Assembly (NCBI GenBank): GCA_022578605.1 | Contig: MU394130.1 | Location: 117,320 to 181,319 of the forward strand | Direction of reading: 5' to 3' | From: Camillea tinctor | Taxonomy: Eukaryota; Ascomycota; Sordariomycetes; Xylariales; Xylariaceae | Length of the DNA: 64,000 nt | Shown here: piece after piece, positions 47,801 through 58,328 of the stretch | Position numbering within the stretch: the stretch's first letter is position 1 | Layout of the letters: each line of letters begins with the position of its first letter | Made by a program: the position numbers and the translations under genes | The notes under the pieces: model-generated | Told to the model about the DNA's origin: nothing | Database searches by the model: none | What the model saw: the letters and a program-made list of their open reading frames with translations, nothing else

Positions 47801-50800
47801 TGAGGCCACAAGCTCCATATCTGACTTTGATCCTGTGCTTACGACCTGTACAGCGTAACAGGAGAAATCGGCAGTGGTTATTTTGTCGAGATGGTGCTGA
47901 ATTGTTGATAACGTAACAAGAGTCTCGACTCCTGAGATGTCACCATCCTCAAACGCAATAGCTCTGGGGAGAGTCAGGTCATTGAGCTCAAATAGTTCAA
48001 CCGGCTTATCTGCTGCGAGACTTCGGCCTGCTTCTAGAGCCATGGCTACGTAACCCGCTGCCGGAAAGACAGTTTGGCCTTGTAGTTGATGGCCATTGAG
48101 CCACGGGATCTCAGACACCTTGAGCACATTCGACCAACGCATGTCGCGGGGATTGGAATCCAGAGACAAAAGTCCCAGCAATTCATGACCGGGCTTAGAT
48201 TGCCCACGCATCTTTCGAGACCTGCGGGACTCGCTCCAGTGAGTTCTGGTATGGTTCCATTGGTATGATGGCAAATCAATCACCAGCTGTGGTCGTCGCA
48301 AGGAAGAAGTTACAGTCTTTTCATAAGACTGGAAGTCGACTGACTGGGCACCGAGCTGCATCCATGCGAAGCCAAGTGCATCCGAGAATGCCTCGACATC
48401 GTTCTGGCCACGGCTAAGTACGCCTGTATACGGAATGGCATTTGATCGCACCTCAGCAATGTTCTGTGCAGCGGGGCCTTTGAGTGCGGGGTGAGGTCCG
48501 ACCTCGACAGCGAGGGCGATCCTATCGTCAGCAGCGACAGCATTCTTGATGGCCTCTGAAAATAGGACTGCATTTGTCATGTTATCCCTCCAGTATTCTC
48601 CTGCTAGCTCTGGGACAGCGCCCATCGGCTTATTACTAGGAACAACACTGGAGAACCAGGCGCAAGTATTGTTTGGCTCTTTCGTGACTTGGACTCCGCA
48701 AGCTTGTAGAGACTCTACATACGGATCACCACACGGCAGCATGTGAGGAGAGTGATAGGCTGTGTCCACCTTAAGAAGCCTTGCAAACTTCTTTTCCTCA
48801 TCGAAGACTTTCTTAGCATGAACAACAGCATCGGCGTCTCCTGACAAGGTCACGCTGGCGGGAGAGTTATGAGCAGCAATGGCCAGACGGCCCTTAAATG
48901 CACGAAGGTTTACAAGATCTGATGCATCTTCCCACGAAGTGCCGACTGCAAGCATAGCTCCCTTCTGGTTGGTGCTGCTGTTACCAGCTAGGCGAGCATA
49001 TAATCCACGATAGTAAGCGATGCGGATAGCATCACGGGCCGAAAGGAAGCCAGCAGTGTACGCGGCGGCAATCTCTCCGGAAGAATGACCAATGACAGCT
49101 GAAAAGCTGATACCAGCCGTCTTCAAAAGATCAACCAGAACGATCTGGATAGCGGTACATAGGGGCTGAGAAAGAGCGGCTTCTCCAATGCGGGAAGTAT
49201 CAACTCCCGCAAGCATCTCCTTCTTAAGACTCCACTGGGGACGATCAGCAGGCGGCAAGGTGGCAAGTGAATCCTCGAGAGTCTCGATCTGCTTGCGTAC
49301 GAAGTCAGACGAACGGATTAATTCGGCGCCCATGGCTGGCCACTGGGCACCTTGCCCGGTGAAGACACCAATTAAAGGAGCAGTCGCGGTTCCTGGCCTA
49401 GACTTGGTGCCAATTGTCGTTCCGGGCTTCTCCTTGAATAGCGACAGCTTAGTGTCGATCTTTGATACCAACTGGTCAATAGTTAGGGCAGAAAAAGCTG
49501 CCTTAATCGGGAACTGACTTCTGCGATTCTGCAGAGTCCAAGCCAGATCAGACAAGTTAATGTCATTACGGGCCTTGAGATGGTCGGAGTAAGCCTGCAA
49601 TTGTCCAACCAAGGTGGCTTCAGATGTTGCTGAGAAAACGAATGGAGTAAAGGGCGTGCTATCTCCAACACTCGTTGCAGGTGGGACTCCCATATACTGC
49701 TCCAGAATTGCGTGGGCATTGCTACCACCGAAACCTGTACACGTTAAAGAATGTTAATTACAGAATATCAACATGGGAAGGGTAAAGGCCTTTCGCTAAA
49801 AGATGAAGTCACGAGTTCACTTACCGAAACTGTTCACACTAACACGTCGAGGGGTACCTTCAAGTAGTGCCGGCCACGGTGTTAACTTGGTTGCCACTTG
49901 AATACCCTTATAAAAAGGTTCAATGTCAGGGTTCAGGCGATTAAATAAGAGATTCGGTACGATAGTTCCTTTCTGGATGCTGGCAGAGCCTTTGAGCAGA
50001 CCCGCCAGACCCGCAGAACCCTCAAGATGGCCGATCACTGTCTTGACTGATCCCACATACAGGGGTGTGTCAGTCTGAGCGAAGTTGCGACCCAGAGAAC
50101 GGTAAATCGCCTCTGCTTCCCTTGGATCTCCAGCTTTGGTGCCGGTTCCGTGTGCTTCGAAGAACTGGGGACGGTCTGCGGGGTTGTTCTCTGGATCAAG
50201 CCCGGCTCTCGCATATGTTTGGCGAATGAGAGCAGCTTGCGCATCCGTACTCGGCATTGTTATGCCGCTAGTATGGCCATCCTGGTTGGTTCCGGTCTCA
50301 CGGATGATGGATTCGATGTGATCACCATCCGCAATAGCATCACTCAGCCGCTTCAAGATGACAGCCGCTACACCCTCTCCACGAGCGTAGCCATCTGCAT
50401 CGGCATCCCACATACGTGAGCGGCCGGTAGGCGAAAGCATACTCAACTTGCTTTCGACTATAAACGTCTCGGGGTTCAGGATCACCTGAGTTCCGCATGC
50501 TACGGCGACACGGGACTCCCCAGTACGCAGGGCTGTTACTCCCTGGTGCACTGCTATAAGACTAGATGAACAAGCTGTGTCTATAGTCATGCTTGGGCCA
50601 TGCCAATCAAAGAAGTAAGAGACACGATTCGATATGATAGCTCGGTTAGTTCCCGTCGCGAAGTATTTTGGGATGGTGTCGAGGTCACGGATCCCGGTGT
50701 CGGCGTAGTCAACACTCATGGTACCCGTATACACGGCCGTGTCAGATCCACGTAGTTCCTCAAGCCTATGACCTCCCCTTTCTAGGGCTTCGTATACTGT

Positions 50801-51106
50801 TTCCAGTAAAATTCGCTGCTGTGGATCAATAGAGTCGGCCTCGTTGGGGTTGATATTGAAGAAGCCGGCGTCAAACAATCGTACATCTTCCTGAAGGAAA
50901 TACGATTGTCGAACGTTGGTGGTTCCATGATGGCTGCCATCTGGATGATAGAACCTGGTTGTATCAAATCGATCTTTTGGAATGTCCTGACACAGATCGG
51001 GGGGAGTCTCAAGCAATTTCCATAGAGTTGAAGGCGAGTTTGCTCCCCCAGGAAAACGGCAAGCACTGCCCACTATAGCGATAGGCTCAGACTGTCGAGA
51101 GGCCAT
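38863..51106 (-). CDS. Hybrid polyketide synthase-nonribosomal peptide synthetase (PKS-NRPS)
   Basis: Three exons on the minus strand, 51106-49825, 49734-43741 and 43676-38863, give 4029 aa. Introns of 90 and 64 nt rebuild [15 protein letters not shown] and the ACP entry. Domains with approximate residue positions: KS 10-440 ([20 protein letters not shown]); AT 548-870 ([11 protein letters not shown]); DH with catalytic His near 972 ([15 protein letters not shown]) and LDVAFQ; C-methyltransferase near 1423 ([10 protein letters not shown]); no NADPH-binding ER, so a trans-ER is needed; KR 2130-2290 ([14 protein letters not shown]); ACP Ser near 2454 (GIDSL); C with HHIIMDG near 2745; A 3190-3580 ([23 protein letters not shown]); T near 3638 (GGNSLL); terminal R from 3717 ([11 protein letters not shown]). 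It should build a methylated, reduced polyketide, amidate it with one amino acid, and release it as an aldehyde or tetramic acid. Two oddities: the A4 core reads FNHS instead of FDxS, and the R-domain YxxxK reads YVASR. Confidence 0.95.
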
Positions 51107-51401
51107 TGTAATGGTATTTGGTATGTGGGTTAGGTGATTTGAAGGAAGAAAACCAGGTTCCAAGTCAAAAGAATGGAACGCAAAGCACAGCCTCTGTTCC
51201 CTTAGAGCAATCACGTAAAGTAGTAGTTCTTTGAGGGCAAACAGCTCTTAGTTGAGGTCTCTGACAGACTTTAAGATACATATGCGACATCCCCAGTGAT
51301 AGTTTATGATCTATATACATACTGATCATATTGTTGAACCTTCAGCTATTGCCCAACTATTTTTAGCCACTCTTACTGTTGCCAATAACCGATATCTTGC
51401 C

Positions 51402-51409
51402 TCGGCCGA
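51402..51409. promoter_or_regulatory. TCGGCCGA site, about 300 bp upstream of the PKS-NRPS start
   Basis: A full palindrome, 296 bp from the PKS-NRPS start codon. CCAAT lies about 16 bp away at 51382-51386. Candidate operator for the core synthase. Confidence 0.5.
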
Positions 51410-51883
51410 TGTAGATGGGAGAGCAGAGCCGCCAAGAAATTCTAGAACTCCACGCGGTTGTTTTCCGCAAATCGTTCGCCATGTCACATTCAAGTTAGAA
51501 TCAAGTAGGACTCGTTGATTGACGTCGTAAGGGCCGTGATGTCCTTGGTGTGTCCCGGAAGGATTGTTCTTTTGATCAAACCAAGTAGATCCTGAGTTTA
51601 TGAGGCACCGGCATACCTCCGCAATGGCAGGAAAGACATTTTACCAATTAAACAGACATATTTCATTGAAACTAATTTCTAATTGCTTGCCTAGGTAGGT
51701 ACATAACATGTATTCTAAATCACTCTGACATCATCTAGGAAGCTAAGAATTTAGGACCCATCATCCTAATACCAGATACAAGCACCTAGACCGGTCCCTG
51801 GATCTGACAGGATCATTTATGTTATCGCATAAGCTGGGATCCGATTCTCCTCGGAATTCGGCGATCCTTCTTCAAGTAACACA

Positions 51884-51890
51884 CGGCCGA
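51884..51890. promoter_or_regulatory. CGGCCGA site, about 275 bp upstream of the enoyl reductase start
   Basis: Context ACGGCCGAAC, 273-279 bp from the ATG at 52163. The same ACGGCCGA half appears in the P450-2 promoter. Candidate operator. Confidence 0.45.
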
Positions 51891-52162
51891 ACGATTCGGG
51901 AAGAGATATGCCTCGTCCGGATTACTACTCTCTTTTGCTTACTGATGGTCGTATAAGGAATTTACTTTATATTTCATGTCAACAATTACATAAGCATCAG
52001 ATAATAGACGAAGCTAGATCATACATAGTATACTTTTCCCACGCTCCTAGTATATATACTTTTTTCTTTTCTTTAACTCCTCTCTGCCCCATTTTCACGA
52101 AGTTGAACAAAGTCATTTTGATCCATTATCACTTTTTTCATTTAGTCGACTCCAACATCAAG

Positions 52163-53359
52163 ATGCCCGCTGCCGATCCCATCACCACCCTGCCTCCGAC
52201 GCGAAAGGCCATCGTGGCATTGAGTGCCGGGAAGTTGGTCTTCAAGACCGATGAGTGCATGCCAGCCTTGCGCCCTGACACCGTAATGGTGAAGGTGGCA
52301 GCGGTTACTATCAACCCATCGGATGCCAAATTTCTTGATTACAGCCCAGCTCCGGGAGCGATCCATGGCACCGATTACTCGGGTATAATAGTAGCACTAG
52401 GTGAAAATGCCATCGCATCGGGAAAACTATCTGTCGGAGATCGTGTTGCAGGTATGGTGCACGGCATGAACAAGCTGGTTCCTGAAGTCGGCGCTTTCGC
52501 CGAGTATATTATTGCAACGATCCACACGTTGTTGAAAATTCCCGACCACATGAGCTTCGAAGAGGCAGCTACCTTGGGACTTGCAGTGGGAACCGCAACC
52601 TTTGGCCTCTTCAGCCAATTGCGTGTGCCCGCAATGCTCGAGCAACTCACCTCCGGTGGTGTGGACGAGGAAAACCGTGAGTTTGTGCTAGTCGCGGGTG
52701 GAAGTACAGCTACGGGTGCACGTGCCATTCAACTTCTTAAGCTGTAAGTGTCCACTGATGACGAGGGTTTACACACTCGTTTCACTCGTCTTAGGACTTT
52801 AGTGCATAGCTAACGATAATATCACAGTGCCGGGCTCCGCCCAATTGCAACTGCCTCACCATCCAAATTCGACTTGGCATACCGCTTCGGTGCCGAGAAG
52901 GTCTTTGACTACCACAGCGAGATGTGTGCTGCTGACATCCGTGAATACACGGGAGACCAGCTAGCATACGCATTCGACTGCGTTGCAGAAGCAGACACTA
53001 CTCAACTATGTTATCGCTCCATGGGCCGGGCTGGTGGTCGGTATGTTACTGTTGAGCCCTTCCGTGAAAACGTCGCCAAGACGCGCGCTTTGACCATTGA
53101 ACCGTCGTGGTTGATGGCCACGTCGATTTTTGGAAACAAGATAGCCCTAGAGGGGGCATTCGCTAGAGAAGCACGACCTGATTATCGCGAATTTGGAGAG
53201 AGGGCCTTTGCCGCCGTCCAGATCCTTCTAGACCGCGGCTTGATTGACACGCATCCAATAAAAGCAATGCCTGGAGGCTGGAATGGTGTCATGGCCGGTG
53301 TTGACATCATACGCGGCCAACCTCCGTCCGGTTACAAGTTGGTCTATAGAGTATTGTGA
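52163..53359 (+). CDS. Trans-acting enoyl reductase (zinc-independent MDR family)
   Basis: Two exons, 52163-52743 and 52828-53359, joined by an 84-nt intron (GTAAGT...TCACAG), give 370 aa. The alcohol-dehydrogenase-like N-terminal fold shows VKVAAVTINPSDAKFLDY and HGTDYSGIIVALG; the nucleotide-binding fold shows LVAGGSTATGARAIQLL and the NADPH-phosphate side AGLRPIATASPSKFD. The catalytic zinc ligands of alcohol dehydrogenases are absent, as expected for this family. Proteins of this type (for example LovC and TenC) work in trans with a PKS module whose own ER is dead, reducing chosen enoyl intermediates on the ACP. The divergent PKS-NRPS lacks an ER, which makes the pairing very likely. Start chosen as the first ATG that opens the family sequence; a longer upstream open frame is low-complexity and non-homologous. 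Confidence 0.95.
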
Positions 53360-54393
53360 AGTGGATAATTTGTATAGTTTTATTCTTAGTAAAGCAAAGG
53401 TATGCTCTTTAAAGAAAATAGAATTGCAACCTTATGTATTGGAAGATCTATGAAATTAAACCTTTTCACTTCATATATTTGTTTGTGCTTCCCTAAGGCG
53501 GGTTGTCTTTGCATCTAATATCCCTTAACGACTCTCTACCGCTATCTATACCAAAGAACCGTTGAAGGCAGATACATCAAGGAATACTTACTATCCTATA
53601 AAACGAAAGTGTAAGTAGTATTTGGCTTACAGAATGTATTAGCTACGTAGACAGCTTAAGCAATGTGAATAATTTGAATTTTTAAGATTTACACCAAAAA
53701 CGGCGTGATCCTATTGAATCACCACAATATAGAATATAAACAGATCATTACATCTATACAATTAATTTCAATCTCGAAGAAGACGTTCCATGAGTTGAGT
53801 CGACGTGGTGATAGTAGCTGCGAGAAGCTGAAGAGGCTAAACTTAGTCCAAAAACATAACAAAAAATACTGTTTGTATGTAAACAAGCGATGCTGTTCTC
53901 CGTGGCCACCCGAGTAGCTCGGTATTTTGCAAAAAAAAAAAAAAACCCCAAAAAACCCCCATAATATTTACCTTCACCTGGGGGCTACCTTATGACAGTA
54001 GTCAATGGTTCAATTGTTTTTGCTATTACTTAAGTACCTAGACAGATAACGGGAAACGCGTAGATCCGTTAAGGGGAGGATAAGTAGATAGGGATCCGGT
54101 ATTGGTCAAAGTCAGTAATAATAATGATATATTGATTTGTAAAACGCGACAACTAAACGCATTCTACTACTTGACTCGAATAAGTGTACATCATATTTGT
54201 GATGAGTAAGATACATTGCCTTCTTTTTTTTTAAACCCATCAATGGCACGATTGACGTGCATGAAAACCGCCGACATCTCTATTATTAGTTACCACGATA
54301 GATCTGTTTGCTTAACCATTGTTCATGAAGGATTCTCCCCGCCAACCTTACAGGAATACTCGCGTGAGGTATGCAAGATGGCCATCCCCGACA
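53360..54393. other. Intergenic, no gene seen
   Basis: About 1 kb of AT-rich DNA with an A-run followed by C- and A-runs (about 53931-53961). No coding region supported. Confidence 0.5.
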
Positions 54394-54429
54394 CGGCCGA
54401 GGGGATTTTGTATGCCAAGAGTCGGCCGA
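54394..54429. promoter_or_regulatory. Paired CGGCCG sites, P450-2 promoter
   Basis: ACGGCCGA (54393-54400) and TCGGCCGA (54422-54429) lie about 29 bp apart, roughly 235 and 205 bp upstream of the ATG at 54628. The pair suggests cooperative binding. Confidence 0.5.
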
Positions 54430-54627
54430 TCGCTGACACATACATTAACTTCTCCTGACTGTAAATACGGGTATTACTATAGCTCAAGTAAGGCGACTTT
54501 GCACTATTTCCTTCACTTGGACGCGTTGGTTGTCAAGAAATAACACCCGCTTCCATCAGTCTGAAAATTTTGGATACAGTTTCATTCGCATTCATACATA
54601 CGACCTAATCTTGAGGCATCACTCACA

Positions 54628-56241
54628 ATGCTAGAATTTTCGCACTTAGACGCTCTGACATCAATACCATGGATTGCTATTCCTATTTGTTTTGTAGGGG
54701 TTTTAGCAGTGCAGGCTATTGTGAGCTCTGTGATTGAAACCTACAAGCGTCAACAGCGCAATTGCGGCAAGATCCCTTCTATCCGTCAATGGGATCCCAT
54801 CTTCGGTTTGGATCTAGCTTGGAGTCAATGGAAGGCTCTAAAGGGCCAGTATTTCATTACATGGCTACGATCCATGCACGAGGGGCGGCCTAAGACGTTC
54901 AAAGTCAAGTTCCTGGGCAAGCGACAAATCTTCACAAGTGATCCTGAAAATCTGAAGCACATGGTGGCCATAGTCTGGAAGGACTTTGGAATCAGTCCCC
55001 TCCGTCGTTACAAAAACATCGGCCACCCATTCGGCGATAAAGGAGTCAACACGACTGACGGCGACGATTGGTCTTTTAGCCGATTTCTCATCAAGCCATT
55101 CTTCTATCGCGAGGTCTATACTGATATCGAGCGTGTCCGGCGCTATACCGACGAAATGCTGTCGCTGTTGCCTCCTGATGGTGAGACATTCAATATGCAG
55201 CCTTTGCTTCAGCGTTGGGTGCGTTATTAATCTCAATTTCTTCTTTCTCTTCTTATTCTATCAAATAATGGACTGACCCAAATATTTATTTAGTTCTTAG
55301 ATGCCACTACTCATTTTATCTTCGGAGCTCCCATGGGCGCTCTACCGCATCCTGAGCGTGCCAAGGTTACGTGGGCAATGCTGGACGTGCTCCGCGGCGC
55401 ACGCTTGCGATTACAACTATGGAGAATACAAGCCCTGCTTAACTGGAACTGGTGGTATGATGCAGTCAAGGTGGTCCATGAATATGTCGACTTTTACCTT
55501 GCCAAGGCATATGCTGACTTGGAGGCGCGCCAGAAGGCGATTGAAGCCGGCAAGGAAGTCGGCCCAGAACGTACCGATCTTCTCTGGTACATGGTGAACA
55601 ACTGCCCGGACAAGGCCGAACTCAGGTCGCAGCTGTCTTTGCTATTCGTTCCGAACAACGACACGACGTCTATCTTTACCAGCAACGTGCTCTGGCACCT
55701 GGCACGCCACCCGAAGTCCTGGGCCAAAATCCGTGCTGAGGTGATAGAGCACGGTGACAAGCCGATCACGTTCGAGTCACTGCGGCAGATGAAGTACGTT
55801 CAGGCTTGCCTGAACGAGACCCACCGCCTCAACTCGAACAATATCACGCAAGTGCGGGTGTGCCTAAAAGATACTCAGCTTCCCCGCGGTGGAGGCCCCG
55901 CAGGCGACCAACCCATCTTTGTGCGCAAAGGTGACATGGTTCAGGTGGCCAAGCCGGTGATACAACGTGACCCGGAGTACTGGGGTGACGATGCCGAGAT
56001 CTACCGCCCGGAGCGTTTCGAGGAGAAAGCGCATTTCTGGGAGTTCGTACCCTTCAGTGGCGGTCCACGTCGCTGCCCGGCACAGATGATGGTCATGACC
56101 GAATCGGCGTACTTAGTCGTACGACTTGCGCAACTCTACGCCCGAATCGAGGCTCGTGACGAGAACCCGTATCACTCGGTTATCCGAATTGGTCCGTCGA
56201 ATAAAACAGGGGTGCTGATGGCTGTGTACAAGCAAGGTTAA
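54628..56241 (+). CDS. Cytochrome P450 monooxygenase (P450-2), CYP52-like clade
   Basis: Two exons, 54628-55218 and 55294-56241, joined by a 75-nt intron (GTGCGT...TTTAG), give 512 aa. An N-terminal membrane anchor (IAIPICFVGVLAVQAIV) is followed by the C-helix region DGDDWSFSRFLIKPFF. The I-helix reads FVPNNDTTS rather than the common AGxDT; the Asp-Thr pair is kept. The K-helix is NETHR, PERF is exact, and the heme loop is FSGGPRRCPAQ with the Cys ligand. The layout resembles the CYP52/CYP53-type clades used in fungal PKS-NRPS clusters for oxidation of the polyketide or ring. Its promoter carries two CGGCCG sites and it lies just downstream of the trans-ER, so cluster membership is well supported. 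The exact reaction is unknown. Confidence 0.93.
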
Positions 56242-56692
56242 AGTGATGTAGATTACTATGCCAAGGCACATGGAGGTGGGGAGACCCTTTCCATTGTCAC
56301 TTCCTTGGAACGTGTTGGGATGTGTTCCTGAGAGGCTTTCGGAGTGGATAGAGGGAGGCAAAAAAATCCAATATGGAAGTAGCATGATACAGCAACAATA
56401 TAAGTTTTGATCACCTTTTTATTCTTTCTGCTTTATCAAATTATACGTCATTGTAGGCCGTTAGCCAACTGTGTATTGAACATTCCCATTCTTCATTTAA
56501 TAGTTTCTATTGAAGTGAGTGGTCTGTGTGCCCCACACCTATACTGTATATAAGGGGTTACTACTGGTAAGTTCTTAAGGCTTGCTGTCTTCTTTTCTAC
56601 AATTATTACACTCTACGGCAACCTATCTAAAACAAACATTTTCTGGAAGTGACATTTATCCTATATGGAGCTGCCACCAATATAATATAAAG
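56242..56692. other. Spacer after P450-2
   Basis: About 450 bp with no coding signal, containing the P450-2 3' region. Confidence 0.5.
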
Positions 56693-56851
56693 CACTATAG
56701 TGGTCAGTGCGCGCGCCCCCAGAAACTATGAGGCGAAGCTCCATAATAAGATATATAAGGAGCTTCTTTTCCCCATTTCTGGGAGCGTTACTAGGCACAC
56801 CATCTATCTACTTTTTCCCTTACTTTCTATTATTGCTTATTATCGTGATAT
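56693..56851 (+). mobile_element. MITE copy A (3' end lost)
   Basis: Starts CACTATAGTGGTCAGTGCGC, then CCCAGAAA, GGCGAAGCTCCATA, GGAGCTTCTTTTCC and AGGCACACCATCT. Its last 94 bp match the reverse complement of 63907-64000 with about three differences. Similarity stops near 56851 before the distal terminal repeat. It contains an internal inverted repeat (CCAGAAA ... TTTCTGG). No coding capacity. Confidence 0.7.
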
Positions 56852-57994
56852 CCTAGAAGGCGGTGGTCAAAAAATACCATTACTTACGATTTAGCTCCTT
56901 ATGCATCTTGTTCTATATGTCAATGGAATTTGAAGTTCAAATTTTGAACTATATGGTGTAAAAGTGTCTACATACTTAGAATTAAGTCAGCTACACACTT
57001 TTCTTCATAATATTAACATTTGGGTCCTTTCCTCTCCTATATCCTATTGATAGTTTATGGGCTGAGAGTCTTGTCAACATATTTTAAGGGCGTGTATTTA
57101 ATGCTGTTGTTGTGCTAGACAGGAAAGGATTCCTTTCCAGGTAAACTGAAGAATTGTAGCTATCTAATGTACCTACATTCGGTGCCCCATAGTGTGCACG
57201 GACTAGGCGTATTGCGCCCATAACCTAGGCAGGCGTCAGCTGCTAGCAGCTGACGCCGGTACACATAAGGTCCACTTAGTGTACTTAAGACAGCTCCGCT
57301 ACTTGTAAATATAGTACCTCCATCTTCCCTTGTACATCATCAATACATACAGTTTAGACAGCCATAGGCATTGTCGTGACAGTAGTATATGGAGATAATT
57401 TCTATGTAGTGGCATAACCTACTGGGCTGTACTACACCATCAGATTCGGGAAGAGTGTTAGAATATTAAGTCTGACAACCGGACATTCATAGTCAGAGAC
57501 TATACGCTTGTGGTGACAATTTGCACGCCATAGTAGCAATTGATTGATTATAGTGTGCGAAGATCTTTTCCAAGGCTAAACCACCTAGCCTAGAATGCAC
57601 AATGGGTTTTAGACCGAGAAGCTACTTAATGTTCCTCTTTGGTAAGGATCGGGTTTCATTTACGATATACTTGGTATGTAATCGCACCTCGGTTTGGGAC
57701 CTTTGCAACAGGATCTTGGCATCTACCGCAGTGTTACAAACCACAATATCAATTCAAAATCTGCATCTCTACGCGAGCTGCTAAACCGACCGGAATCGCC
57801 CGTCCCTTAACGCGGAGGGCTAAGAACAATCCTTTGCGCCCAAACAGGAACACTGCAACGCTAAAGTCAAATCCCAATGTGTTATGGCTAAGGGTAGAGC
57901 TGAGTGTCGATCAATTCAACCGGCTAGACTGGAAGGAATCGGAATGGAATTTATCCATGTAACTTGCCACGCTCCTATCATGTTACTATCTAGT
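56852..57994. other. Intergenic, with a perfect palindrome
   Basis: No coding region. A perfect 26-bp palindrome lies at 57232-57257. The right end leads into the MFS promoter. Confidence 0.5.
57232..57257. repeat. Perfect 26-bp palindrome
   Basis: The half GGCGTCAGCTGCT is followed by its exact reverse complement with no spacer. It contains two CAGCTG E-box-like cores. Possible binding site, cruciform or transposon remnant. No function assigned. Confidence 0.7.
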
Positions 57995-58000
57995 CGGCCG
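57995..58000. promoter_or_regulatory. CGGCCG motif, MFS exporter promoter
   Basis: Context AGTCGGCCGTGT, about 330 bp upstream of the ATG at 58329. Candidate operator. Confidence 0.45.
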
Positions 58001-58328
58001 TGTCCGACCCCGATCCCGACCCCACCCAACGTCGGACCCCGATACATATACTAGACCCATTACCCGGAAATTCCGGCACGAGCGGCCCCACCCATCCTCG
58101 CAGTGTTGTGACATGGTACTGGAAATTCCAGGGTGTGTAAAAATAAGCTCTGACCTGCACATACCCACCTTCCAATTGTGACACTGCGAAGGATGTTAAG
58201 GTGCCCCGACCAGGGGGACAATTAAGTCTAGGGTCGTCTCCAAATCGGCTGTAATAGTATTTGTCCATATTATCGTTTTCCTTACCTTCTTGTTGTTATT
58301 TTCTCTTTTCCTACTATTATTTTCTCCA

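Larger units (their letters stand above)
51107..52162. promoter_or_regulatory. Divergent promoter, PKS-NRPS / enoyl reductase
   Basis: About 1.06 kb between two divergent start codons that must be co-expressed. It holds two CGGCCG copies (51402-51409 and 51884-51890), CCAAT boxes at 51382-51386 and 51644-51648, and TATATA-like sequences near 51312 and 52050. Confidence 0.6.

Noticed and set aside
43706..49693. Many antisense and out-of-frame open frames inside the PKS-NRPS gene
   Set aside because: They are shadows of a long, well-supported coding region and carry no motifs of their own.
5030..50741. CGGCCG copies inside coding sequence (for example near 5035, 25471, 30815, 32919, 50424, 50736)
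   Set aside because: Codon-driven occurrences in GC-richer exons are expected, so they were not counted as operators.
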